From assembly GCF_001750145.1 (NCBI RefSeq), contig NZ_CP015732.1:2418001-2482000 (forward strand): 64,000 nt of DNA, given 5' to 3'. Positions 7,582-14,754 of this stretch are shown here, piece by piece; positions within the stretch are counted from its first letter, which is position 1; each line of letters begins with the position of its first letter. Source of the DNA: Arthrobacter sp. U41 (GTDB taxonomy: Bacteria; Actinomycetota; Actinomycetes; Actinomycetales; Micrococcaceae). Made by a program: the position numbers and the translations under genes. The notes under the pieces were generated by a model. That model had not been told where the DNA came from. It did no database searches and saw only the letters and a program-made list of their open reading frames with translations.

Positions 7582-8616
7582 ATGAACCTGCTGCCCCCCG
7601 TTTCCCCGGACTCCGACCACCCCGACAGCCCCGCCGACAGCCCCGCCGACAGCCCCGCCGGCAGCCCCGGCGGCGGCCCCGGCGGTGCCGGGCCGGACGC
7701 TTCAGCCCGGCGGTACGCCTCGGGCCGGCAGTACGAGCTGCGGCGCGGCGACGCGCTCGCCGTCGTCACCGAACTCGCCGCCGGGTTGAGGCTCTACAGC
7801 CGCGGGGGCACGCAGCTGACGGAAAGCTACGGGGACGCGGAGATTTCGCCCGGTGCCGCCGGCGTGACGCTGGCGCCGTGGGCGAACCGGGTGGAGGACG
7901 GCGTCTGGTACCTCAACGGCAGGAAACAGCAGCTGGACATCACCGAGGTGTCCCGCAACAATGCCAGCCACGGGCTGCTGCGCAACGCCTCCTATGAACT
8001 CGTCGACGAGTCGGAATTCTCGGTCACCCTGGAAGCGGCCGTGTTCCCGCAGCACGGCTACCCCTTCCTGTTGCGTCACCGCGTGCGCTACGAACTGGCC
8101 GAGGACCTGGGCCTGGTGGTCCGGCAGATGCTGATCAACGACTCCCAGGAACCTGCCCCGTTCGTCCTCGGCGCCCACCCCTACCTGCGGCTGGGGGATC
8201 TGCCCAGCGAGGACCTGACGGTCACCGTGCGCGCCGGCACCCGGCTCGTGACCGACGGGCGCCTGATCCCGCGCGGCACGGAACCGGTGGGCGGCGACTA
8301 CGACCTCCGCGGCGGGCGGCTGGTGGGCGAACTGGAACTCGATTCCGCCTACACGGACCTGGAGTTCGATGCCGGCATTGCCCGCCACACGCTGAGCGCA
8401 CCGGACGGCCGGACCGTGAGCCTCTGGCAGGACAGGAACTGCGGCTACGTCCACGTCTTCGTCACCAGGCAGTACCCGGGCCGGACCAAGGCGGTGGCCA
8501 TCGAGCCGATGACCGGCCCGGCCAACGCCTTTAACAGCGGCGACGGCCTCCGCTGGCTGCCTCCGGGGGAGCGGTTCGCCATGACGTGGGGGATCAGCGC
8601 GTCGCTGGAGACGTGA
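7582..8616 (+). CDS. Aldose 1-epimerase family protein (GalM-like)
   Basis: Mutarotase-type protein of 344 aa, expected to interconvert alpha and beta anomers of galactose or glucose; its position divergent from galK supports a role in galactose use. The beta-sandwich family features are present: TLAPWANRVEDG near residue 95, the His of ASHGLLRNA and the His of GAHPYLR in the active-site region, and EPMTGPANAF near the C-terminus. The first 40 residues contain a low-complexity run (DSPA repeated three times, then GSPG) encoded by a 12-bp tandem repeat and lie outside the conserved fold. The ATG at 7582 follows a -10-like TACGGT by 7 nt. Confidence 0.9.
   Translation: MNLLPPVSPDSDHPDSPADSPADSPAGSPGGGPGGAGPDASARRYASGRQYELRRGDALAVVTELAAGLRLYSRGGTQLTESYGDAEISPGAAGVTLAPWANRVEDGVWYLNGRKQQLDITEVSRNNASHGLLRNASYELVDESEFSVTLEAAVFPQHGYPFLLRHRVRYELAEDLGLVVRQMLINDSQEPAPFVLGAHPYLRLGDLPSEDLTVTVRAGTRLVTDGRLIPRGTEPVGGDYDLRGGRLVGELELDSAYTDLEFDAGIARHTLSAPDGRTVSLWQDRNCGYVHVFVTRQYPGRTKAVAIEPMTGPANAFNSGDGLRWLPPGERFAMTWGISASLET
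7624..7671 (+). repeat. 12-bp tandem repeat in the 5' end of the galM-like gene
   Basis: Three perfect copies of GACAGCCCCGCC (7624-7659) and a fourth diverged copy (7660-7671). It encodes DSPA DSPA DSPA GSPG. Because the unit is a multiple of three, copy-number change would keep the frame. Confidence 0.9.
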
Positions 8617-8663
8617 GCGGCAGCCGGTTTCCCATCAGCGCGGCGCTGGTGAATCATGGGGCT

Positions 8664-9995
8664 ATGACGCCAGCTGACGACTCCGCCCCGCGAGACCACC
8701 CCGACGCCGCGCGCGCCCCGGTCAGCGCCGGCGCCTCCGCACCCGTGCGAATGGTCACGGAACGCGAAATCGACCAGGACATTCCCTACGGCGTGCGGAT
8801 CGCCGCGTCCTGGTCCTGGCGCCTCGGACTCATCATTCTGATGGCGGGTGCTCTCGTGTGGCTGCTCAGCAGGGTCAGCTTCCTGCTGATTCCCGTACTG
8901 GTTGCCGCGCTGCTGGCCGGGCTGCTGGCGCCGGTCAAGAACTGGCTCGGAAGAAGCGGCGTCCCCACCGGGCTCGCCGTTGCCATGACCGTCCTGGGCT
9001 TCATCGGCGCGATTGGCGCGGCCCTGGCCCTCGTGGGCCGGCAGCTCGTGGCCGGCTTCGCCGAGCTGTGGAGCGAGGCGCTGGCCGGAATCCAGAAAAT
9101 CCAGGCCTGGCTCGCGGAAGGCCCCCTGCACCTCACCGCGGCCCAGATCGACCAGTACCTCAAGGAGGGCACCGAGGCGCTGCAGAACAACAGCAGCAGC
9201 ATTCTCAGCGGTGCACTCTCGTTCGGCAGCACCGCCGGGCATTTCGCCGCCGGCATGATCCTGGCGCTGTTCATCCTCATTTTCTTCCTGCTCGAAGGAG
9301 GACGCATCTGGTCCTTCCTCGTGCGGCTGCTGCCCCGGAAGGCCCGCGCCGCGGCGCACGGAGCCGGCAGCAAGGGCTGGGAGTCGATGGTGAGCTACGC
9401 ACGGGTCCAGATGTTCGTCGCCTTCGTGGACGCGGTCGGCATCGGGGCGGGGGCGGCGATCCTCGGCGTTCCCTTGGCGCTTCCGCTGGGGGTGCTGGTG
9501 TTCCTCGGCTCCTTCATCCCGATCGTCGGCGCCCTGGTGACCGGCGCCGTCGCCGTGCTGCTGGCCCTGGTCGCCAACGGCTGGGTAAACGCGCTGATCA
9601 TGCTCGGTGTCGTCCTGCTGGTCCAGCAACTGGAGAGCCACATCCTCCAGCCGCTGATCATGGGCAAGGCCGTCAAGCTGCACCCGGTCGCCGTCATCCT
9701 GGCCGTCGCCGCCGGTTCCTACCTCGCAGGGATTCCGGGAGCCCTGTTTTCCGTCCCCATCCTCGCCGTAGCAAACTCGTCGATTCGCTACATTGCCGGC
9801 AGAACGTGGGAACATGAAAGTGCGCCGGCCTTCGCGGGACAGCAGGGCATCCCTGCCCCTGCGTCCGGCGCCGGCACAACTGTGAGGGACGCCCGGCTGC
9901 CGGGCGCCGCCTCCGGCCGCGGTGCTGATGACACACCCGACGATGGCTCCCCTGGCCGTGACGCCGGGCGGGGCACCGACGCCGGAACACCCTGA
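8664..9995 (+). CDS. AI-2E family transporter (membrane protein)
   Basis: Polytopic membrane protein of 443 aa in the AI-2E transporter/permease family; members have been linked to autoinducer export, sodium/proton exchange or other roles, so the substrate is unknown. About eight hydrophobic helices occur in the family pattern: two pairs at the N-terminus (from about residue 52), a soluble stretch with amphipathic helices at 125-180, then the conserved PLALPLGVLVFLGSFIPIVG and QQLESHILQPLIMGKAVKLHP segments. The C-terminal 65 residues are Gly/Ala/Pro-rich and disordered. The ATG at 8664 was chosen because the upstream frame has no better start; an AATCAT hexamer 6 nt upstream could be a leaderless -10 box. 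Confidence 0.88.
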   Translation: MTPADDSAPRDHPDAARAPVSAGASAPVRMVTEREIDQDIPYGVRIAASWSWRLGLIILMAGALVWLLSRVSFLLIPVLVAALLAGLLAPVKNWLGRSGVPTGLAVAMTVLGFIGAIGAALALVGRQLVAGFAELWSEALAGIQKIQAWLAEGPLHLTAAQIDQYLKEGTEALQNNSSSILSGALSFGSTAGHFAAGMILALFILIFFLLEGGRIWSFLVRLLPRKARAAAHGAGSKGWESMVSYARVQMFVAFVDAVGIGAGAAILGVPLALPLGVLVFLGSFIPIVGALVTGAVAVLLALVANGWVNALIMLGVVLLVQQLESHILQPLIMGKAVKLHPVAVILAVAAGSYLAGIPGALFSVPILAVANSSIRYIAGRTWEHESAPAFAGQQGIPAPASGAGTTVRDARLPGAASGRGADDTPDDGSPGRDAGRGTDAGTP

Positions 9996-10040
9996 GCCGA
10001 AGACTGAGCCGAAGACATTTCCGAAAAAGGAGACTAGTTC

Positions 10041-11279
10041 GTGAACACCCTTGAGAGCCTGCCCGTCACGCTGGACGATGTCCTGGAGGCGCAGAAGCTG
10101 CTCGACGGGATTATTACGCGGACGCCGGTTGAATCCTCCCGTGCCCTCGGCAGCATGGTCGGCGGCGAGGTCTTCCTCAAGTGCGAGAACCTGCAGCGGG
10201 CCGGGTCCTTCAAGGTCCGCGGCGCCTATGTGCGGATGGCCAAGCTCTCCCCGGAGGAAAAGAAGCGCGGCGTCGTCGCGGCCTCAGCCGGCAACCATGC
10301 CCAGGGTGTGGCCGTCGCTGCCAAGAGCCTGGGCATCAAGGCCCGGATCTACATGCCGCTGGGCGTCGCACTGCCCAAACTCGCCGCCACCCGCAGCCAC
10401 GGTGCCGAGGTGGTCCTGCACGGCCACAACGTCGACGAGGCCCTCGCGGAAGCGAAACGCTACGCCGACGAGTCCGGCGCCGTCTTCGTCCACCCCTTCG
10501 ACGACGTCGACATCGTCGCCGGCCAGGGAACCGTCGGACTCGAGATCCTGGAACAGATCCCCAACGTCGACACCATCCTGATGGGCGTCGGCGGCGGCGG
10601 GCTCCTCGCCGGCGTCGCCGTGGCCGTGAAGGCCAGGGCCAAGGAACTGGGCCGGGAAATCCGGATCATCGGCGTCCAGGCCGAAAACGCGGCCGCCTAC
10701 CCGCCCTCGCTGGCCGCGGACGCCCTCGTACCGCTCAAGCGGGTCTCCACCATGGCCGACGGCATCGCCGTCGGCCGGCCCGGGCAGCTGCCGTTCAGCA
10801 TCATCCGGGAACTCGTCGACGACGTCGTCACTGTCAGCGAGGATGCCCTGGCCCGGGCGCTCATTTTCCTGCTGGAACGCGCCAAGATGGTCGTCGAGCC
10901 CGCCGGAGCGGTGGGCGTCGCGGCGCTGATGGAAGGCAAGATCGAGAACCCCGGCACCGTGGCCGTGGTGCTGTCCGGCGGCAACATCGACCCGATGCTG
11001 ATGCTCAAGGTCATCCAGCGCGGCCTCTCCGCCGCAGGCCGGTACATGACCGTGCGGATGATGCTGGACGACCGGCCCGGCTCGCTCGCCACGATCGCCC
11101 GGATCATCGCCGAGAACGACGCCAACGTGACCGGCCTGGACCACACCCGGGTGGGCGGCTCGATCAGCATGGGCGATGTGTCCATCACGGTGAACCTGGA
11201 GACGAAGGGCCACGAACACTGCGAGCAGGTCCTCGCCGCGCTCCGGGCCGAGGGCTTCCAGCCGATCGTGGTGCACTAG
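10041..11279 (+). CDS. ilvA: Threonine ammonia-lyase (threonine dehydratase) IlvA/TdcB type
   Basis: PLP enzyme of 412 aa that deaminates L-threonine to 2-oxobutanoate, the first step of isoleucine synthesis or threonine breakdown. The PLP lysine is Lys58 in GSFKVRGA, the phosphate-binding loop is MGVGGGGLLAG, and a single C-terminal ACT-like domain (about 335-412) suggests allosteric control. Classical biosynthetic IlvA has a two-lobed regulatory region, so the single ACT domain is closer to the TdcB-like long form. The GTG start has AAGGAG 9 nt upstream. The downstream rhomboid gene begins 5 bp after the stop, so they are probably co-transcribed. Confidence 0.92.
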   Translation: MNTLESLPVTLDDVLEAQKLLDGIITRTPVESSRALGSMVGGEVFLKCENLQRAGSFKVRGAYVRMAKLSPEEKKRGVVAASAGNHAQGVAVAAKSLGIKARIYMPLGVALPKLAATRSHGAEVVLHGHNVDEALAEAKRYADESGAVFVHPFDDVDIVAGQGTVGLEILEQIPNVDTILMGVGGGGLLAGVAVAVKARAKELGREIRIIGVQAENAAAYPPSLAADALVPLKRVSTMADGIAVGRPGQLPFSIIRELVDDVVTVSEDALARALIFLLERAKMVVEPAGAVGVAALMEGKIENPGTVAVVLSGGNIDPMLMLKVIQRGLSAAGRYMTVRMMLDDRPGSLATIARIIAENDANVTGLDHTRVGGSISMGDVSITVNLETKGHEHCEQVLAALRAEGFQPIVVH

Positions 11280-11284
11280 GGACC

Positions 11285-11911
11285 ATGGCGCCGGACTCCA
11301 CCCGGAAGGGCTGGTCCCGCAGCGGCAGCACCGCAGCGGGACGCGCCCGCACCGGACTGCTGGTGGTGGGATTGTTCGTGCTGGTGCTCTACGTCATCGA
11401 GATCATCAACACCCTGATGCTCCGTTCGCTCAACGGCATGTTCGGCCTGCGCCCGCGCAGCCTCGACGGGGTCCTCGACATCCTGACGTTCCCGCTGCTG
11501 CACGCCAACCTGGCGCACCTGTTTTCCAACACGCTTCCGTTGATCATCTTCGGTTTCCTGGTGCTGCTGTCCGGGCTGCGGGTGTTCTTTACGACCCTGG
11601 CCCTGAGCTGGCTGGCTTCGGGGGTGGCGGTGTGGCTGATTGGCGGCTTCAACATCACAATCGGCGCGTCCGGCCTGGTTTTTGGGCTCTTCGCGTTCCT
11701 GCTGGTGCGGGGGTTCTTCAACCGCAACTGGTGGCAGATCCTGCTCTCCGTGGTGCTGTTCCTGACCTACGGCGGGATCCTGTTCGGAATTCTGCCCACG
11801 GTGGCGAGTTTCGTGTCCTGGCAGGCGCACCTCGGCGGTGCCGGCGGCGGGGTGCTGGCCGCCCTGCTCCTGAGCGTCCCGCGGCCCGGAACACTGCGCG
11901 TCCGGCCGTAA
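11285..11911 (+). CDS. Rhomboid family intramembrane serine protease
   Basis: Membrane protein of 208 aa with about six helices. The catalytic dyad is visible: Ser129 in IGASGLVFG and His182 in WQAHLGGAGGG. The family motif HANLAHLFSN (about 73-82) is present. It should cleave transmembrane segments of unknown client proteins. Its ATG lies 5 bp after the ilvA stop, suggesting an operon, although no functional link is obvious. A hairpin shared with convergent greA follows. Confidence 0.93.
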   Translation: MAPDSTRKGWSRSGSTAAGRARTGLLVVGLFVLVLYVIEIINTLMLRSLNGMFGLRPRSLDGVLDILTFPLLHANLAHLFSNTLPLIIFGFLVLLSGLRVFFTTLALSWLASGVAVWLIGGFNITIGASGLVFGLFAFLLVRGFFNRNWWQILLSVVLFLTYGGILFGILPTVASFVSWQAHLGGAGGGVLAALLLSVPRPGTLRVRP

Positions 11912-11989
11912 CAACCCCGGCAGCAATAACAACCTGCAGTAACAACCCGGCAGTATCAACAGCCCGGCAGTAACACCCCGGCAAAAACG

Positions 11990-12033
11990 AAACGACGCCG
12001 GCCCTTCCGCGATGGGAGGGGCCGGCGCCGTTT
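11990..12033. terminator. Bidirectional terminator hairpin between the rhomboid gene and greA
   Basis: A 19-bp stem with two mismatched or wobble positions (11990-12008 with 12015-12033) lies between convergent genes. It is flanked by an A-run on the left and Ts on the right, so it can act in both directions. Just upstream (11912-11975) are imperfect copies of CCCGGCAGTAACA. Confidence 0.8.
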
Positions 12034-12069
12034 GCTGCACTGCAGGGGTGCTGCGGTGTCGTTCTCTTC

Positions 12070-12564
12070 TTAGCCGACGTACGGCTTGGCGGAGATGATC
12101 TCCACCGTGATGTCCTTGCCGTTCGGGGCGGTGTAGCTGAGCTTGTCGCCCTCCTTGTGGCCGACGATGGCGGCACCGAGGGGGGACTTCTCGCTGAAGA
12201 CGTCAAGATCCGAGTCGCCGGCGATTTCCCGCGAGCCAAGCAGGAAGCTTTCCTCATCGCCCGCGATCCTGGCAACAACGATCATGCCGGCCTCGACAAT
12301 TCCGTCGTCGGCCGGGGATTCGCCCACGTGGGCGTCCCGGAGCAGCGCGGTCAGCTGGCGGATGCGGGCTTCGATCTTGCCCTGCTCCTCCTTGGCCGCG
12401 TGGTAGCCGCCGTTTTCCTTGAGGTCGCCTTCCTGGCGCGCAGCCTCGATCTTCTGAACGATATCCGCCCGGCCGGGGCCGGAGAGGTGGTCCAGCTCTG
12501 CCTTCAGGCGGTCAAAAGCTTCCTGGGTGAGCCAAGCTGCAGTTGCGCTGTTGGTGGTAGACAC
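12070..12564 (-). CDS. greA: Transcription elongation factor GreA
   Basis: Rescues backtracked RNA polymerase by stimulating transcript cleavage. From the GTG at 12564 the protein has 164 aa, the normal GreA length. That GTG is preceded by AAAAAGGAG with a 6-nt spacer; a TTG 21 nt further upstream lies before this ribosome-binding site and is rejected. The N-terminal coiled coil (GGYHAAKEEQGKIEARIRQL, with acidic DLKEN at its tip region) and the C-terminal FKBP-like domain (SPLGAAIVGHKEGD) are both present. The neighbouring order greA-DUF4307-mca is conserved in actinobacteria, including mycobacteria. Confidence 0.95.
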   Translation of the reverse strand: MSTTNSATAAWLTQEAFDRLKAELDHLSGPGRADIVQKIEAARQEGDLKENGGYHAAKEEQGKIEARIRQLTALLRDAHVGESPADDGIVEAGMIVVARIAGDEESFLLGSREIAGDSDLDVFSEKSPLGAAIVGHKEGDKLSYTAPNGKDITVEIISAKPYVG

Positions 12565-12659
12565 GGACTTCTCCTTTTTGGTCAAACAAGCAAAGACCCC
12601 GCCACGGTGGCCACTTATGGGACTCAGTAACCAGCTCAGCGGGGGAAAGGTATTGATTC

Positions 12660-12687
12660 ATTGTAGTCAATCCTGTGGATATACCAA
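12660..12687 (-). promoter_or_regulatory. Predicted greA promoter
   Basis: On the minus strand TTGGTA (12682-12687) and TACAAT (12660-12665) are separated by 16 bp. Transcription would start near 12653, giving a leader of about 90 nt before the greA GTG. Confidence 0.55.
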
Positions 12688-12772
12688 AGAACGCTGGGGC
12701 GTGCATCACACCGTGTTACCCGCCGCCGGTGTCCGTCCGGCCCGGAGAGCCGGGGGGCGCGGCACAAAGGGT

Positions 12773-13231
12773 CTACTTGGCGGCGTCCGGAATCCAGCAG
12801 TTGTCGACGACGCCGGACACGGCCTGGGACTCCGTGCGCACCGTCGCCCGGTGGGCAGTGGTGCGCCCGCCGTCGGAGCCGGCATCGGCGGCGTTGGGGG
12901 CGATGTCCACGACCTTCCACCCCACAACGGCGAACTTGGAATCCAGTGCCTTGACGGAGCATTTGGCGGCAGTGGCCGGTTCCTTGGTGACCTGGAAATC
13001 CACCTCAGCGAGGGTGGCGTCCGGGGTGCTGTAGCCGATGTCCTTGAAGGTGACCGTGTCGGTGGCGTTCGAGGTCGAAATCCAGGCCATAAAGGCCATC
13101 CCGGCCACGAGGGCAAGGATCAGGATGGTCCGTTTCGCCTTGCCGCTGAGTGTTCGCTTTTGGCCGCCGTAGCGATTGGCTAGGCTGGGAGATGCCGGCG
13201 CAGTCGCGGCAGGCTGATCCTGGGAAGTCAC
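12773..13231 (-). CDS. DUF4307 domain-containing membrane protein
   Basis: Protein of 152 aa with a basic N-terminus, one membrane helix (about residues 34-52) and an extracytoplasmic domain with two cysteines (AKCSVKAL and VDNCWIP) that could form a disulfide. DUF4307 proteins are found in actinobacteria next to mca and have no known function. The GTG start is preceded by TAAACT with exactly 6 nt between, fitting a leaderless mRNA. It is divergent from mca, with whose thiol chemistry a link is only inferred from conserved linkage. Confidence 0.88.
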   Translation of the reverse strand: MTSQDQPAATAPASPSLANRYGGQKRTLSGKAKRTILILALVAGMAFMAWISTSNATDTVTFKDIGYSTPDATLAEVDFQVTKEPATAAKCSVKALDSKFAVVGWKVVDIAPNAADAGSDGGRTTAHRATVRTESQAVSGVVDNCWIPDAAK

Positions 13232-13237
13232 CAGTCC

Positions 13238-13243
13238 AGTTTA
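13238..13243 (-). promoter_or_regulatory. Predicted -10 box of the DUF4307 gene (leaderless)
   Basis: TAAACT, then 6 nt, then the GTG start at 13231; no Shine-Dalgarno lies between. Confidence 0.55.
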
Positions 13244-13351
13244 GTGTGGATCCGGCGGGTAAATGTTCGCTCCTCCGGACCAGACGCAGAAGCACGCCCG
13301 CAACCGCACACCTTCAGGTGAAACTTCAGATGAAAGAGGAGCCGTCCCACG

Positions 13352-14257
13352 ATGACAGCGTCCACCAGCCCGTCAGCGCCGCTTCGACTGTTGGCTGTCC
13401 ATGCTCATCCCGACGACGAATCCAGCAAGGGCGCCGCCACGATGGCGATGTATGCCGCGGCCGGCGTCGACGTCCTGGTGGCCACCTGCACCGACGGGTC
13501 CCGTGGTGACATCCAGAACCCGGCACTGGCGGGCGAGCCGCACCCCAAGCGGGACATGGCCGGCGCGCGCAGGCTCGAGATGGGGCACGCCGCGAAGGTG
13601 CTGGGCGTCCGCCAGCGCTGGCTCGGCTTCGTCGATTCGGGGCTGCCGGAAGGCGATCCGCTGCCACCGCTGCCGCCGGGCTCCTTCGCCACGCTTCCGC
13701 TGGAACGGGCCGCCGCCCCGCTGGTCCGGCTGGTCCGCCGGTTCAAGCCCCAGGTCATCCTGAGCTACGACGAGAACGGCGGGTACCCGCACCCGGATCA
13801 CATCATGGCGCACCGCGTCGCCGTCGAGGCCTTCGAAGCTGCCGGGGACCCGGCCCGCTACCCGGGAACCGGCGAGGCCTGGGCGCCGAGCAAGCTGTAC
13901 TACGACCGCGCCTTCAGCCCCGAACGGTTCCGTGCCCTGCATTTCGCGCTGGAGGAATCGGGCCTCCAGTCGCCCTACGCCGAACGGCTCGCCGCCTGGC
14001 TGGAAGCCGACGCCGAGGGCCACACCCCGCCCGCGCCGACCCACCCCACGACGACCCAGATCGAGTGCGGCGACTTCTTCGAGGCACGCGATGACGCCCT
14101 GCGTGCCCACCGCACCCAGGTGGACCCCGAGGGGTTCTTCTTCGCCGTCTCGCCGGCCATGCAGCGCCGGGTCTGGCCGTGGGAGGACTACTCGCTGATC
14201 CAGTCCCGGATCCCCGCCGACCTGCCTGAGAAGGACTTCTTCGTCGGGCTAAGATAG
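13352..14257 (+). CDS. mca: Mycothiol conjugate amidase Mca
   Basis: Zinc amidase of 301 aa that cleaves mycothiol S-conjugates of electrophiles, releasing a mercapturic acid for export and recycling the GlcN-inositol part; cytosolic detoxification. The LmbE/PIG-L motif AHPDDE (His19, Asp22) and the later HPDHIMAH stretch supply the zinc ligands. The length and the segment TDGSRGDIQNP match Mca rather than the deacetylase MshB. AGAGGAG precedes the ATG. Its presence shows that the organism uses mycothiol, a thiol of actinobacteria. Confidence 0.94.
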   Translation: MTASTSPSAPLRLLAVHAHPDDESSKGAATMAMYAAAGVDVLVATCTDGSRGDIQNPALAGEPHPKRDMAGARRLEMGHAAKVLGVRQRWLGFVDSGLPEGDPLPPLPPGSFATLPLERAAAPLVRLVRRFKPQVILSYDENGGYPHPDHIMAHRVAVEAFEAAGDPARYPGTGEAWAPSKLYYDRAFSPERFRALHFALEESGLQSPYAERLAAWLEADAEGHTPPAPTHPTTTQIECGDFFEARDDALRAHRTQVDPEGFFFAVSPAMQRRVWPWEDYSLIQSRIPADLPEKDFFVGLR

Positions 14258-14367
14258 ACCCATCAGGCCTTTTCTATGACGCGTAGAAGACGTCGTGGAA
14301 ACAGTTCCGGCCCGACTGCCAGCCCTGGCGTTGGGTTGCCATTCAGCCCCCATAGAAGGTCCTCACC

Positions 14368-14754
14368 GTGTATTCCTCGCTCCTTGTCCTGGCCACAACC
14401 CCGGCGCCCACCCCCACGCCGTCGCTGCGTCCGGGACTGTCCCAGGACCAGGTGACGCCCGGCCTGCTGGGTTTCCTCCTGACCGCCTTTATCGTGGTGC
14501 TGACGGCCCTGCTGATCGTGGACATGGTCCGGCGCATCCGCCGTGTCCGCTACCGCGCGCAGGTGGAGGAGGAACGCGCCGCCGCCGCCGAGGCCGCCGC
14601 CGCCGAGGCTGCCGCCGGCGGGGGCACGCCTCCTGACGCCGACACCGATGCCGACACCGATGCCTGGACCGGCTCCCCGTCGGACCCGGACCAGCCCGTC
14701 CGGCCCGGCACCCGTCCGGAAAACAACGGCGATGCAGGCCCGGGAAACCGCTGA
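14368..14754 (+). CDS. Small single-pass membrane protein
   Basis: 128-aa protein with one hydrophobic helix (about residues 33-53, LLGFLLTAFIVVLTALLIVDM) followed by a basic patch (RRIRRVRYR) and an Ala/Glu-rich then Asp/Pro-rich disordered tail. No catalytic motif is seen. The GTG start follows AGAAGGT. An equivalent small membrane protein lies between mca and the DUF255 gene in mycobacteria, so this is probably a conserved, uncharacterised gene rather than noise. Its 3' end overlaps the start of the next gene by 23 bp. Confidence 0.75.
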   Translation: MYSSLLVLATTPAPTPTPSLRPGLSQDQVTPGLLGFLLTAFIVVLTALLIVDMVRRIRRVRYRAQVEEERAAAAEAAAAEAAAGGGTPPDADTDADTDAWTGSPSDPDQPVRPGTRPENNGDAGPGNR

